Shown here: piece by piece, positions 16,017-25,188 of the stretch | Layout of the letters: each line of letters begins with the position of its first letter | How positions within the stretch are numbered: position 1 is the stretch's first letter | NCBI GenBank assembly: GCA_004296925.1 | Contig: SCVI01000039.1 | Location: forward strand, 1-43,300 | Direction of reading: 5' to 3' | DNA from: Patescibacteria group bacterium | Lineage (GTDB): Bacteria > Patescibacteriota > Minisyncoccia > Phycocordibacterales > Phycocordibacteraceae | Length of the DNA stretch: 43,300 bases | Made by a program: the position numbers and the translations under genes | The notes under the pieces: model-generated | The model's database searches: none | What the model was told of the DNA's origin: nothing | Seen by the model: only the letters and a program-made list of their open reading frames with translations

Positions 16017-17353
16017 ACAATCCAACGAGAAATCAATGTTTTAAGTGTTCGGAGCGTTATGGATAAATCGAGTAACGGTGATCGATGACGGACGTAATAT
16101 AAATCATACGCTAGTCGGAGGCGTGATTCTTCAATAGATTGCGGACTAATATTTCCTGGACTATATCGTTGATTAACCTGTGCCCACCCAGTAATACCAG
16201 GCGTAACCGTGTAACGTGACGTATAAAACGGTATTGAATCGGCAAGTCTCTCAGCAAGAGCCACAATATCGCTTCGTGGACCTATGAGCGATAAGTCACC
16301 TCGTAAGACAGTGAGCACCTGCGGTAACTCATCGAGAGATGTTTTTCTAAGAAACGAACCAACTTTGGTTACCTTATTCTCACTCTCACCAAGCCAGACT
16401 CCCTGCTCGTCATTTGTCATCGTTCTGAATTTAAGTACTGAAATTTTCTTACCACCCTTCCCCATACGCTCCTGCGTAATAAAAAGCTTCCCAGAACCTT
16501 CTATAAATAGAGCTGCCCATACGAAAGGAAGAATAACTAGAAAAACGACGAACAATATAACCCCGCACAGTAAATCAAAAAACCGTTTCGCGATTGCGTA
16601 AAAAAATTGCTCGGGTTTACCATTTGAAATCAACCACCTATAGGACAGTGCGCGCGGAGTAATTCTACGAAAAAGATCTTCATACACTTTGGCAAAATTC
16701 AAAAAACGACCTTCGAAGTGCACTCTGTTCGATAGTCTTGCGAACATAGACTGAGTCTCTTCACTACCAATATCCATAATTATAAAATCTGGTTGTGTAG
16801 CGAGAGCTTCTTCTACCTCGTCCGTAATAGTGTCTATATTTTTCCCAGACACCGATATAGTCCTTTCAATAAAAAATGAACACGTCCCATTTTTTGCTTC
16901 GTGCGCCACCTCATCAAAATCGGTTCCATCTCCAATAAGCATAGCGCGTGCTTTACTCCTTCCAAATATCAAAGGCGCCCAAAAATGCCACGCCGACACA
17001 AAAGCTACTGACACAAGAAGATAAATAAAGAGTGTCGTTTTTGGAGTGATGCCAAACAATGGCACAAAAAAGAAGAACACCGTCGCGAGGAGCATATTAA
17101 CGATTTGTGCAACGAAAATCGTTCCCGGCACTTCACGTCTTGAAATCGCCGTTTCAGAGTCATAGAGACCTGCGCTAAAGAAGACGAGTATGAAAAGAAT
17201 GGTGAGTATAGAAAACGGCACAAGGTGGAGGACAACGTCAGCTGAACTCGGTACACCCAAAATGCGGATTGAGAGTGCTATAGGCACTGCTAAAAGAAGG
17301 AGTATGATGTCTCCCCCAACAAGTAGGAATCTCATTAAAACGCGTGCTGGCAT
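16013..17353 (-). CDS. undecaprenyl-phosphate sugar-1-phosphate transferase (WbaP/WcaJ type)
   Basis: 446 residues. Four N-terminal membrane helices (to about residue 120), a CoA-binding-like soluble domain, then another helix and the bacterial sugar transferase domain with KRFFDLLCGVI, LFITQERMGKGGK, LKFRTM, RKTSLDELPQ and LRGDLSLIGPRSD. Such polyisoprenyl-phosphate hexose-1-phosphate transferases start surface polysaccharide units on the lipid carrier at the inner face of the membrane. Divergent from the glycosyltransferase at 17390; the 36-base gap holds overlapping -10-like boxes for both directions (TACAAT at 17367-17372 plus, TATTGT at 17368-17373 minus). Confidence 0.92.
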   Translation of the reverse strand: MPARVLMRFLLVGGDIILLLLAVPIALSIRILGVPSSADVVLHLVPFSILTILFILVFFSAGLYDSETAISRREVPGTIFVAQIVNMLLATVFFFFVPLFGITPKTTLFIYLLVSVAFVSAWHFWAPLIFGRSKARAMLIGDGTDFDEVAHEAKNGTCSFFIERTISVSGKNIDTITDEVEEALATQPDFIIMDIGSEETQSMFARLSNRVHFEGRFLNFAKVYEDLFRRITPRALSYRWLISNGKPEQFFYAIAKRFFDLLCGVILFVVFLVILPFVWAALFIEGSGKLFITQERMGKGGKKISVLKFRTMTNDEQGVWLGESENKVTKVGSFLRKTSLDELPQVLTVLRGDLSLIGPRSDIVALAERLADSIPFYTSRYTVTPGITGWAQVNQRYSPGNISPQSIEESRLRLAYDLYYVRHRSPLLDLSITLRTLKTLISRWIV

Positions 17354-17389
17354 GAACGTCTACAGGTACAATACGGAATAAAGAGATAT

Positions 17390-18523
17390 ATGGCAACTCA
17401 TACGAAAGTACTTTTCGCTATCACTAAGTCCAATTTCGGAGGAGCACAACGATATGTCTATGACATTGCTCGATCTCTCCCAGAACAATTTGACCCAGTT
17501 GTTATGTTGGGTGGAGATGGGTGGCTCCTTTCTACCCTTACTCAGAAAGGTATTAAGGTGGTTACTGTTCCCGCACTTCAAAGAAACGTAAGACTGTTTT
17601 CTGATCTACGTGCTTTTTTTGAGATTGTAAAAATAATTAAACTAGAAAAACCAGATATTGTGCATCTCAATAGCTCAAAAATGGGCATATTGGGTGGTGC
17701 GGCGGCGCGCCTTATTGGGGTAAAAAGGATAATTTTTACATCTCACGGTTGGAGCTTCAATGAAAAAAGACCCGGATACCAAAAAAAGATTCTCTGGATA
17801 CTTCAGGCAATTACTATTCTTCTCGCACATTCCACCATTGCGGTCTCAAAAGATATTCGTAACCATGCTCCAATCAAAAAAAATGTTGTGCTTATTTATA
17901 ACGGTATAGAGACTCCACGCTTTATCAATAAAGATGCGGCGCGCGCCACGCTCACGCACCTCAGCAGAATTACATCATCAACCAAAATCATTGGCACTAT
18001 TGGCGAGCTCCATAAAAATAAAGGCCACGACATACTCTTACACGCTATTTCAATTTTAAAAAAACGAGATGTCGACACGTTCTTAGTAATTATTGGTGAA
18101 GGCGAAGAAAGGCGACGTTTGCAAACAGTAATAGAAAGAGAGAACCTCTCAGATTCAGCAATACTTTTAGGACACATAGATGACGCCGCAACACTGCTGA
18201 AAGGTATGGATATATTTGTATTTCCATCGAGAACCGAAGCTCTTGGATATGCGCTCCTCGAAGCGGGTTTAGCGGGGGCCTCTGTTATCGCATCTAATGT
18301 TGGAGGTATTCCTGAAATTGTAGAAAACCAAGTCTCAGGCATCTTAGTGCAGAGCGAAGATCCTGAATCGCTTGCTGACGCAATAGAACTACTTCTGAAA
18401 AACGAATCACATCGTGCGAGTTTGGGTGCTTCATTATTTAAAAACACACTCGAGCAATTTTCTCAAAAGTCCATGATTCGAAATACTGTCGCACTCTACG
18501 AACCAACGCCAACCATTTCGTAG
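17390..18523 (+). CDS. glycosyltransferase family 4
   Basis: 377 residues, GT-B fold. N-terminal FGGAQRYVYDIARSLP, middle HLNSSKMGILGGAAARLIG and TSHGWSFNEKRPGY, and the C-terminal nucleotide-sugar site VFPSRTEALGYALLEAGLAG with the E-x7-E pattern of retaining family 4 enzymes, then NVGGIPEIV. Donor and acceptor unknown; it probably extends the glycan begun by the neighbouring sugar-phosphate transferase. TACAAT (17367-17372) predicts a leader of about ten bases, with no GGAGG. Its 3' end overlaps the convergent rodA-like gene by 28 bases. Confidence 0.92.
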   Translation: MATHTKVLFAITKSNFGGAQRYVYDIARSLPEQFDPVVMLGGDGWLLSTLTQKGIKVVTVPALQRNVRLFSDLRAFFEIVKIIKLEKPDIVHLNSSKMGILGGAAARLIGVKRIIFTSHGWSFNEKRPGYQKKILWILQAITILLAHSTIAVSKDIRNHAPIKKNVVLIYNGIETPRFINKDAARATLTHLSRITSSTKIIGTIGELHKNKGHDILLHAISILKKRDVDTFLVIIGEGEERRRLQTVIERENLSDSAILLGHIDDAATLLKGMDIFVFPSRTEALGYALLEAGLAGASVIASNVGGIPEIVENQVSGILVQSEDPESLADAIELLLKNESHRASLGASLFKNTLEQFSQKSMIRNTVALYEPTPTIS

Positions 18524-19614
18524 CGGGTATCTTCGTGCACTACACGACCATACATACGCATAGCATTTACTATCCCGAGAAGCGCATATCCTGTAACAAC
18601 ATGCGAACCGCCGTAGCTCATAAACGGAAGCGGAACACCGGTTACCGGTAATAGCCCTATATTCATTCCTATATGAATAATTGAGTGGATTCCGAAAAGT
18701 GCTACAACTCCCAGCACAAAAAAGGTTTCAAAGTTGGTAGCGCCTGACTTTGCATTTTCAATCAATCTAAAAAATAAAAGACCGAAGAGCCCGAGTAGTA
18801 TAAGTGTACCTATTAGCCCCCACTCTTCCGCAAACGCCGCAAAAATAAAATCGGTTTGATTTTCTGGAAGAAATTGCAGACGAGATTGTGTGCCGTACCC
18901 AATACCCTTTCCTAAAATTCCACCTGAACCCACCGCAACGGTGGATTGAAATGCGTTGTATCCAGCACCTGAAATGTCAGCGAGCGGGTGAACGAAAGTT
19001 ATGATTCGAGCTTTTTGGTACGGCGCAAATGCAAATACCCAAAGCAACGAAACAGCAACAACGCCGGTGAGAGCAATAAGTAGTAAATGTCTAAATGGGA
19101 TTCCTGCAAGCAAAACCATCGCCATCCAAAGCGCTCCAACAATAACTGCCGACCCAAAATCCGGTTGTAGAAACAGCAAAATGAACATAAGAAACATGTA
19201 CGCTCCAGAAACAAGGATGTGACGAATACGTGCAATTTCGATATGTCGGCGAGAAAAATACTTTGCCAAAAGCACAATGAGGGCAAACTTGGCTGGGTCC
19301 ACTGGTTGCACCGCGAATGCTCCGAGATTAAACCAACTTTGTGCTCCTTGAAAGACAGAGCCCACAGCAAAAAGAAGTGCGAGGAAAAAAAGTGCAAGGA
19401 TATATAAAATGGTGACTACGCTCGTTCTGCGAAGAAAATGAAAATCGATGGAGCTCATAATAAAAAAAACAGAGAGCCCAACAACTATCCAAATTATTTG
19501 ATGCGAAGCGTATTGGTTGTCGCCGCTAAAACCGAACATACTCGCAAGCCCTGCAAAAGAAATGAGAAGCGCGCTCCCCACCATGAACCAATCAGTACTC
19601 TTTAATACATTCAT
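18496..19614 (-). CDS. rodA: RodA/FtsW-type SEDS peptidoglycan polymerase
   Basis: 372 residues with ten or so membrane helices. SEDS-family motifs: a helix 2-3 loop with SSIDFHFLRRT, AQSWFNLGAFAVQPVDPAKFALIV, QPDFGSAVI, GSGGILGKGIGYGTQSRLQFLPENQTDFIF and the C-terminal PLPFMSYGGSHV. These enzymes polymerise lipid II glycan strands with a partner transpeptidase. The GSGG and PENQTDFIFA blocks fit RodA slightly better than FtsW, but the distinction is not firm. It follows the Cys-motif membrane protein gene by 15 bases, suggesting co-transcription. Confidence 0.92.
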   Translation of the reverse strand: MNVLKSTDWFMVGSALLISFAGLASMFGFSGDNQYASHQIIWIVVGLSVFFIMSSIDFHFLRRTSVVTILYILALFFLALLFAVGSVFQGAQSWFNLGAFAVQPVDPAKFALIVLLAKYFSRRHIEIARIRHILVSGAYMFLMFILLFLQPDFGSAVIVGALWMAMVLLAGIPFRHLLLIALTGVVAVSLLWVFAFAPYQKARIITFVHPLADISGAGYNAFQSTVAVGSGGILGKGIGYGTQSRLQFLPENQTDFIFAAFAEEWGLIGTLILLGLFGLLFFRLIENAKSGATNFETFFVLGVVALFGIHSIIHIGMNIGLLPVTGVPLPFMSYGGSHVVTGYALLGIVNAMRMYGRVVHEDTRYEMVGVGS

Positions 19615-19629
19615 ATCGTACGCGTATCG

Positions 19630-20370
19630 CTACTCTTGTATGCGTGCAACAATTTCCGTGCGTACCACTGGACGACTAAAAACATCTTGCCAAGTAAATA
19701 CCACCGTTTCTTTTACGCGCCCCTGCATCCTCTCTATCTTTGTCTGCGACGCAGTAATTAAAATATCGTTCACATCATAAAGAAGCGATGTTAAAACCAC
19801 TGGACCCACAGGTGACGCGAGCGTATTTTCAATATCAGCTTTAAGTATTAATGCCTGCTGATCTAACTCCCTCGATACGATAGCTACAGGAGTTGAAACT
19901 CTATCCATCGTCGTCCACGTTGCTTGACCAAACACTATGAATGTCCGAGTAGGATTACGCTCCCCAGTAACAATATTTGGTTCAAACACAGGCACTGTTT
20001 CCCCTGGCTTTAAAAATGTAACTCCACGCCTTTCTGCGATTAAAATATTCTTTTCATCGAACAATTGGAATGTGTACGGAAGAGCTTGTGTACCTGCTCC
20101 ACTTTCTGGATTTCTTATCATCGCAACCGCGTGATACACACCTGGTGCAACTTGCACGGAGCGTGCCCATTGTGCCGAGATTCGCGGTGCCTCGCACACA
20201 AGGTTACACGACCCATCGCAATCAATACCTTGCTCATCTTGGTTTTTAATACCGTCAAAACATGTTGGTGGATGATAAAAAAAGAAATACCATACTCCTC
20301 CTAACACCAAAAGGACTATCAATAAAAAAGAGAGCGCAAAGAAAAGTTGGCGTTTGAATGACCACTGCAT
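19630..20370 (-). CDS. membrane-anchored protein with Cys/Asp-rich motif
   Basis: 246 residues. A signal-anchor (residues about 10-32) precedes a short motif, CFDGIKNQDEQGIDCDGSC followed by NLVC, with four cysteines and many acidic residues that look calcium- or disulfide-stabilised, and then a beta-rich external domain. This type of motif is common in secreted CPR proteins; function unknown. TATACT lies six bases before the ATG, so the mRNA is probably leaderless. Downstream is the rodA-like gene, hinting at a cell-envelope role. Confidence 0.8.
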   Translation of the reverse strand: MQWSFKRQLFFALSFLLIVLLVLGGVWYFFFYHPPTCFDGIKNQDEQGIDCDGSCNLVCEAPRISAQWARSVQVAPGVYHAVAMIRNPESGAGTQALPYTFQLFDEKNILIAERRGVTFLKPGETVPVFEPNIVTGERNPTRTFIVFGQATWTTMDRVSTPVAIVSRELDQQALILKADIENTLASPVGPVVLTSLLYDVNDILITASQTKIERMQGRVKETVVFTWQDVFSRPVVRTEIVARIQE

Positions 20371-20422
20371 ATGACAAGTATAACAAAATAATACCCTCGA
20401 CTGGCGTGGTTAATATTCTTTA

Positions 20423-20459
20423 TTTTTATATCAAATTCTCTGTTCTGGCGACTAGCTAC
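20423..20459 (-). repeat. copy 1 of 37-base direct repeat containing the 5S 3' end
   Basis: Matches 20621-20657 at 36 of 37 positions. On the minus strand it reads as the last bases of 5S rRNA plus the spacer and the start of the terminator tail. Confidence 0.85.
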
Positions 20460-20593
20460 CGGCAAGTGAGTGAGTGTAATGGAAAGCTTACTTACCAATT
20501 ACCGAACGAGCGACGCCGGAAAGAATTTCGGCTCTGAGAAATTCTTACTCTCCCAAACACATAGATGGTAGTCGCCGGTTGTCGGCATTATAT
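20460..20593 (-). ncRNA. structured non-coding segment between the 5S terminator and the repeated 5S tail
   Basis: Plus-strand ends GGCGACTAGCTACC (within 20446-20460) and GGTAGTCGCC (about 20569-20578) can pair as an outer stem, using the duplicated 5S tail as one arm. Inside are further hairpins, for example AAGAATTTC to GAAATTCTT (20522-20549). There is no convincing reading frame. It could be a small RNA or a decayed rRNA-derived segment; I do not recognise SRP RNA, tmRNA or 6S RNA in it. Confidence 0.4.
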
Positions 20594-20625
20594 AAAAACA
20601 CCGACTGTTTAGAGTCGGTGTTTTT
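20594..20625 (-). terminator. terminator of the 23S-5S unit
   Basis: Perfect hairpin AAAAACACCGACT / AGTCGGTGTTTTT with a short loop, just after the 5S gene on the minus strand, ending in a T-run. Confidence 0.85.
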
Positions 20626-20657
20626 ATATCAAATCCTCTGTTCTGGCGACTAGCTAC
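20621..20657 (-). repeat. copy 2 of 37-base direct repeat (genuine 5S 3' end)
   Basis: Partner of 20423-20459. It covers the T-run of the terminator, the spacer and the last 17 bases of 5S rRNA. Confidence 0.85.
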
Positions 20658-20747
20658 TCTCCCCTTTCGAGTACCATCGCCACAATTGCGCTTAACTTCC
20701 GAGTTCGGAATGGGATCGGGTGTGACCACAACGTCAAGTCACCAGAA
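20641..20747 (-). rRNA. rrf: 5S ribosomal RNA
   Basis: About 107 bases with terminal stem TTCTGGTGACT / AGTCGCCAGAA and the conserved core CCGAACTCGGAAGTTAAGC. It lies about 110 bases downstream of the 23S gene on the same strand; the spacer contains a hairpin CTACACAA / TTGTGTAG and the 3' arm of the 23S processing stem. Confidence 0.95.
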
Positions 20748-20793
20748 CACAAAATTCGATACACACTACACAATGTTGTGTAGTACTACCTAT

Positions 20794-20816
20794 CATCATA
20801 AAGAGAACACCGAGCA
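20794..20816 (-). other. 3' arm of 23S processing stem (partner 24505-24527)
   Basis: A perfect 23-base inverted repeat flanks the 23S gene. The precursor can therefore fold into the long double-stranded stalk normally cut by RNase III. Confidence 0.85.
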
Positions 20817-20961
20817 CAAATAGAGCTTGTTATGGATTTCCACGCTTCCCCGCAGAATGGACGAATTAGTACTTCTCAGCTCAATGCATTGCTGCATGTA
20901 CACTTAAAGCCTATCAACGTGATCATCTCTCACGAGTCTCAACGATACCTAATCTTGGAGG

Positions 20962-21000
<39 letters not shown>

Positions 21001-21289
21001 CGACATAGCTACTCTGCAATGCTCCTGGCGGAACAACAGATAGACCAGAGGTCAGTTCATCCCGGTCCTCTCGTACTAAGGACGACTCTCCTCAAGTATC
21101 AACGCTCATAGTAGATAGGAGACCAACCTGTCTCACGCACTTCGTTTCGTGTGTGTTAGAAACACACACGAGCGTTCCTTACGGAACCCCAAATTACTTT
21201 GGGAGTCGGACTGTAACTTCATCCTTCAATTTTTTTACAAAAATTGTGTTGGATGATCAACATTCAGTCTCTCGAGGCTAAGCAGCTCT

Positions 21290-21355
21290 GAGTACTGAGT
21301 TCCAAGTCTAGAGTTAAAAACTCTGGACTCAAAACTAGAAACTCTGAACTAACTC
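21290..21355 (-). repeat. hairpin repeat A (inside the intron)
   Basis: Imperfect palindrome built from GAGTTC / GAACTC-like words around a centre AGAGTTAAAAACTCT. It is related to copies B (21566-21630) and C (24031-24108). Confidence 0.7.
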
Positions 21356-21565
21356 ATTCCTTCGATATTGTCCTACCAAAGTAGGATTTCATCGATATTA
21401 GTTGATTTCTTCACCCACATTCCTATAGGTGACCGCCGTGATTATGATTGACTCTTCTCACCCGACCAGTAATCGGGCTTCGATTTAAAAATCGAATATT
21501 ATATTTCTAAGACGAAAAAACTTTCAATAACTCTCTCTATGGGGTTCAGACTGTGAAATTGTCCA

Positions 21566-21630
21566 GAGTATTGAGTTCAGAGTCTAGAGTTTTAAAACTC
21601 AGAACTAGGAACTCGCAACTATGAACTGCT
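21566..21630 (-). repeat. hairpin repeat B (inside the intron, between 5' splice site and guide)
   Basis: Imperfect palindrome with centre TAGAGTTTTAAAACTC, homologous to repeats A and C. It sits in what should be the P1-P2 periphery of the intron. Confidence 0.7.
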
Positions 21631-21632
21631 TC

Positions 21633-21664
<32 letters not shown>

Positions 21665-24008
21665 ATGGCGAACAGCCATACCCTTGGAACCTTCTCCAGC
21701 TCCGGGATGTGGTGAGCCGACATCGAGGTGCCGAACTGCGCCGTCGCTATGGACGCTTAGGCGCAACTAGCCTGTTATCCCCAGAGTAACTTTTATCCGT
21801 TGGGCTTCCCCTGCATCTAATGCATAAGGTCGGATCACTATGCTCCACTTTCGTGTCTGCTCGATATGTACATCTCACAGTTAAGCCAGCTTGTGCCATT
21901 ACACGACCGGCACGGTTTCCATTCGCGCCTAGCTGACCTTTGTAGGCTCCTCCGTTACTTTTTGGGAGGAGAGCGCCCCACTCAAACTGCCTGCCACGCA
22001 CTGTCTCCCAGGTGTTTATCCTGAGGTTAGAAATTGCAACACATAAGAACGGTATTTCACTGGCGAGTCCACAACAACCGAAACCGTTGCTTCAACCTCT
22101 CCCGTCTATGCTACGCATATGCGTCACAATCCCAATACGAAGCTACAGTAAAGCTTCTGGGGTCTTTTCGTCTAACTATGAGTAACCGGCATCTTCACCG
22201 GTACTGTATTTTCACCGAGCAAGTCCTCGAGACAGTTTCCAACTCGTTACACCATTCGTGCACGTCTGAACTTACCAGACAAGGAATTACGCTACCTTAG
22301 GACGATTATAGTTATCGCCGACATTGACCAGGGCTTATAAAGACCAGCACATAGTATTGCTACCATGCACCATCCTTAGTTGACCTTCTGGCATTGGTCA
22401 GGTGTCACCCCCTATACATCCTCTTGCGAGTTCGCAGGGAGCTGTGTTTTTGGTAAACAGTCGATTGGAAATCTTTCGCTGCGGCCCCCTAAATTAATAG
22501 GAGGCAGGCCTTATCCCGAAGTTACGGCCGCTGTTTTGCCGAGTTCCTTGAGGACCTCTCACTCGTTCGCCTTAGTCTACTCGACCAGACCACCTGTGTC
22601 GGTTTGCGGTACGGGCTCACACCAACTGAAGCTTAGAAGATTTTCTTGGAAGCGCGCTCCATGCCATTTACGCTGACGAATCAGCGCATTTCCGCTCCGC
22701 TTGGATAGCCTACATCAAAGTAGTTTCTTCCGGATTTTCCTAGAAGATATCCTCACGGCACGAACACACATCCAGTTGTGTGCGGCATGTACAGCCCTCC
22801 GTCTCTCCATCGCATTGGTGCGAGGCCAGGGAATATTAACCCTGTGTCCATCGCGTTCGGCTTTCGCCATTTGCTTAGGCCCGGCTAACCCTTGGTTGAT
22901 TATCAGTGCCAAGGAAACCTCGGTCTTTCGGCGTACGGGGTTCTCACCCGTATTGTGGTTACTTGTGCCGGCATTCTCACTTCCAAACGCTCCAGAATGG
23001 GTCACCCCTTATCCTTCATCGCGGTTTGGAACGCTCTCCTACCGATCATTTTTGTCGAAACAAAAATAATCCCTCAGTTTCGGTACCGTGCTTAGCCCCG
23101 ATTATCTTCGGCGCAGAAATTCTCGGTGAGTGAGCTGTTACGCTTTCTTTAAATGGTGGCTGCTTCTAAGCCAACATCCTCACTGTTTCAGAATTTCCAC
23201 TTCCTTATGATGCACTCAGCGCGGATTTAGGGACCTTAACTTGAGATCTAGGCTCTTCCCTTCTCGACGTATGGAGCTTAGCCCCCATCGTCTAACTGCC
23301 TGATTCTAGCTCTCTGGTATTCGGAGTTTGATAGGGTTAACGAGATTGCTCCCTGTTTAACCCTTCCAGTGCTCTACCCCCAGGAGGAACATCAGACGCC
23401 AGCCCAAAAGCTGTTTCGGAGAGAACCAGCTATTACCAGGTTCGATAAGCTTTTCACTCCTTACCACAAGTCATCCCAAGACGTTGTACGATCTACGGGT
23501 TCGGGCCTCCCCTTTTCTTTCGAAAAGGTTCACCCTGCTCATGGCAAGCTCACCTGGCTTCGGGTCTTACGTACGCGACTAAACGCGCTATTCACACTCG
23601 GTTTCCCTTCGGCTCCAACCTTACGGTCTTAGCCATGCCGTGTACGTAAACTCGCCGGCTCATTCTTCAATAGGCACGCCGTCGAGGTGCAAGCACCTCT
23701 TCGACTCCTTGTAGATGTGTGGTTTCAGAACTATTTCACTGTCCTTACCGGACTACTTTTCACCTTTCCCTCACGGTACTGGTTCACTATCGATCTCTGT
23801 AGATATTTAGCCTTGCCGGTTAGTGCCGGCAGATTCATCCAAGCTATTCATGTCTCGGATTACTCAAGAACGACAACAAGAAAGTGATTGGTCGTTTCGC
23901 ATACGGGACCGTTACCCTCTAGGGTTCTGCTTCCCAGCAGATTCTGCTACGACAATCATTGTTAACTTTCCTTCCATAAATGGAACGTCATCGCCTTACA
24001 ACCCCCAC

Positions 24009-24126
24009 GCATCACATGATGCACGATGCATCAGTTCTGAGTTCCTAGTTCTGAGTTGAGAGTTTTAAACTTCTCTGGACTCGGAACTCTGTACTCTGAA
24101 CTTCAGCATCACATTCCATGTGATGC
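24009..24126 (-). repeat. hairpin repeat C: expansion segment in the 23S 5' domain
   Basis: GCATCACATG (24009-24018) and CATGTGATGC (24117-24126) form the outer stem; the interior (24031-24108) is another copy of the A/B palindrome. Many bacteria have only a short hairpin here, between CAAACC and GGGGTTGTA. It may stay in mature rRNA or be removed. Confidence 0.7.
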
Positions 24127-24504
24127 GTAGGTTTGGGCTTATCCCGTTTCGCTCGCCGCTACTCGGGGAATTCCAGAATCCCGGTCTCTATGCAAATAAA
24201 TTCGCACAGAGACCGGGATATCCTGTTGGTCTCTTTTCCTCTAGGTACTGAGATGTTTCACTTCCCTAGGTGCACTTCTCGAACACGCGTTCGAGATATC
24301 TGTCGAAGACAGATAGGTTTCCCCATTCGGACATTTTCGGATCAAAGCTTGCTCGTCAGCTCCCCGAAACATTTCGTCGACTGCTACGTCCTTCATCGCT
24401 CTACAGAGTCAAGGCATCCACCACACACCCTTCAAACTTCCACGAGGAAGCTTGAAAACCACATAACGTTACGCTCATTTAATTTAACGAACGTCTCTAA
24501 ATTA

Positions 24505-24527
24505 TGCTCGGTGTTCTCTTTATGATG
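24505..24527 (-). other. 5' arm of 23S processing stem
   Basis: Perfect inverted match to 20794-20816. Confidence 0.85.
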
Positions 24528-24557
24528 TGTTGTCAACGAACAGGTTTCTAAGGGAAT

Positions 24558-24578
24558 AAAAAAGGCCGCATTTCGCGG
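24558..24578 (-). terminator. terminator-like hairpin in the 23S leader
   Basis: Minus strand CCGC GAAAT GCGG (24566-24578) followed by CC and six T (24558-24563), between the 23S promoter and the gene. A larger pairing of AAAGGC with GCCTTT encloses a second hairpin (GCAG / CTGC). Probably an attenuator that must be read through. Confidence 0.5.
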
Positions 24579-24655
24579 ACCGCATACGGGAGCAGAAACT
24601 GCTACCTTTAGCGCCGCATTTCGCCTTTAGTATTAGTACTCATAAACCTTTGTGT

Positions 24656-24684
24656 AGAATACGCTCCGAGATGGATTATGTCAA
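24656..24684 (-). promoter_or_regulatory. promoter of the 23S-5S unit
   Basis: Minus strand TTGACA (24679-24684), exactly 17 bases, TATTCT (24656-24661). Predicted start near 24649. Confidence 0.8.
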
Positions 24685-24847
24685 GAAATATAAGGGTTCT
24701 GGGGCGATTGAGGGAGACCAAAAAGCGAAACGGCTTAAATAAAGGCGATTCTAGAAAGCATGTAAAATAACGCACCTTCTATCCCCAGCTTTTCCCCTCT
24801 TAGTCAGGGGTCAGATTTCAAATTTCAGGTACCGCATTTTGACACGT

Positions 24848-24878
24848 AAATACCCTAAGGTTTCGCCTTAGGGTATTT
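24848..24878 (-). terminator. terminator of the 69-residue gene
   Basis: Perfect hairpin AAATACCCTAAGG / CCTTAGGGTATTT with a five-base loop, six bases after the stop at 24885. Between it and the 23S promoter (24685-24847) I see no gene. Confidence 0.8.
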
Positions 24879-24884
24879 GGAGAT

Positions 24885-25094
24885 TTAATCTCTCGATCTA
24901 TTTCTTGGTTTTTTTGAATTCCACCAACGCAAGGAATTCAAGAGACTGGACTCGGCTGGTGTTAAGCGTCTACTTCCAGCTCTAGTGCGATCTGTTTGCT
25001 TCACCACAATATTCATATCTCGTTCACGTAAATCCAAAAGCGACGGATGTTGTGGTCGCCACATTCCTTCAATCTTAATCGGTTGATGTTCCAT
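24885..25094 (-). CDS. hypothetical 69-residue basic protein
   Basis: Starts MEHQPIKIEGMWRPQHPSLL and ends with many Arg/Lys (KKPRNRSRD); tryptophans at three sites. No family recognised. It has a full transcription unit of its own: TTGACA (25124-25129), 17 bases, TACCAT (25101-25106), six bases, ATG (leaderless), and a perfect terminator after the stop. That makes it more credible than its size suggests. Confidence 0.6.
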   Translation of the reverse strand: MEHQPIKIEGMWRPQHPSLLDLRERDMNIVVKQTDRTRAGSRRLTPAESSLLNSLRWWNSKKPRNRSRD

Positions 25095-25100
25095 TTGCCG

Positions 25101-25129
25101 ATGGTATACCTGTGAATATAGTTTGTCAA
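25101..25129 (-). promoter_or_regulatory. leaderless promoter of the 69-residue gene
   Basis: TTGACA and TACCAT separated by 17 bases, with six bases to the ATG at 25094. Confidence 0.65.
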
Positions 25130-25135
25130 AAAACA

Positions 25136-25168
25136 AAAACACCCACGACGTACGTCGTGGGTGTTTTT
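25136..25168 (-). terminator. terminator of the MscS-like gene
   Basis: Perfect palindromic hairpin around ACGTACGT with arms CACCCACG / CGTGGGTG followed by a T-run, 20 bases after the stop at 25189. Confidence 0.85.
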
Positions 25169-25188
25169 AAAAACAACTAAAAAATTAT

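Larger units (their letters stand above)
21138..21632 (-). mobile_element. group I intron in 23S rRNA at E. coli position 2593, no endonuclease gene
   Basis: Exon 1 ends CAGACCGT and exon 2 resumes CGTGAGACAGG, which together restore the H93 loop of 23S. The site equals position 2593, a known group I intron site (the Chlamydomonas chloroplast intron carrying I-CreI). Exon 1 ends in T and the intron ends in G, as expected. A probable P7 is GAGACTG (21265-21271) with CAGTCC (21208-21213). An internal guide candidate (21542-21551) is perfectly complementary to exon bases 21637-21646. No frame long enough for a homing endonuclease is present. Two hairpin repeats (21290-21355, 21566-21630) occupy peripheral regions. 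Confidence 0.85.

Noticed and set aside
20499..20729. 76-codon minus-strand frame over 5S and its flank
   Set aside because: It overlaps 5S rRNA and the terminator.
21138..21632. Homing endonuclease gene in the 23S intron
   Set aside because: No frame of sufficient length or LAGLIDADG-like motif is present.
21747..24525. Several open frames of 60-130 codons
   Set aside because: They lie inside the 23S rRNA gene and have no protein features.
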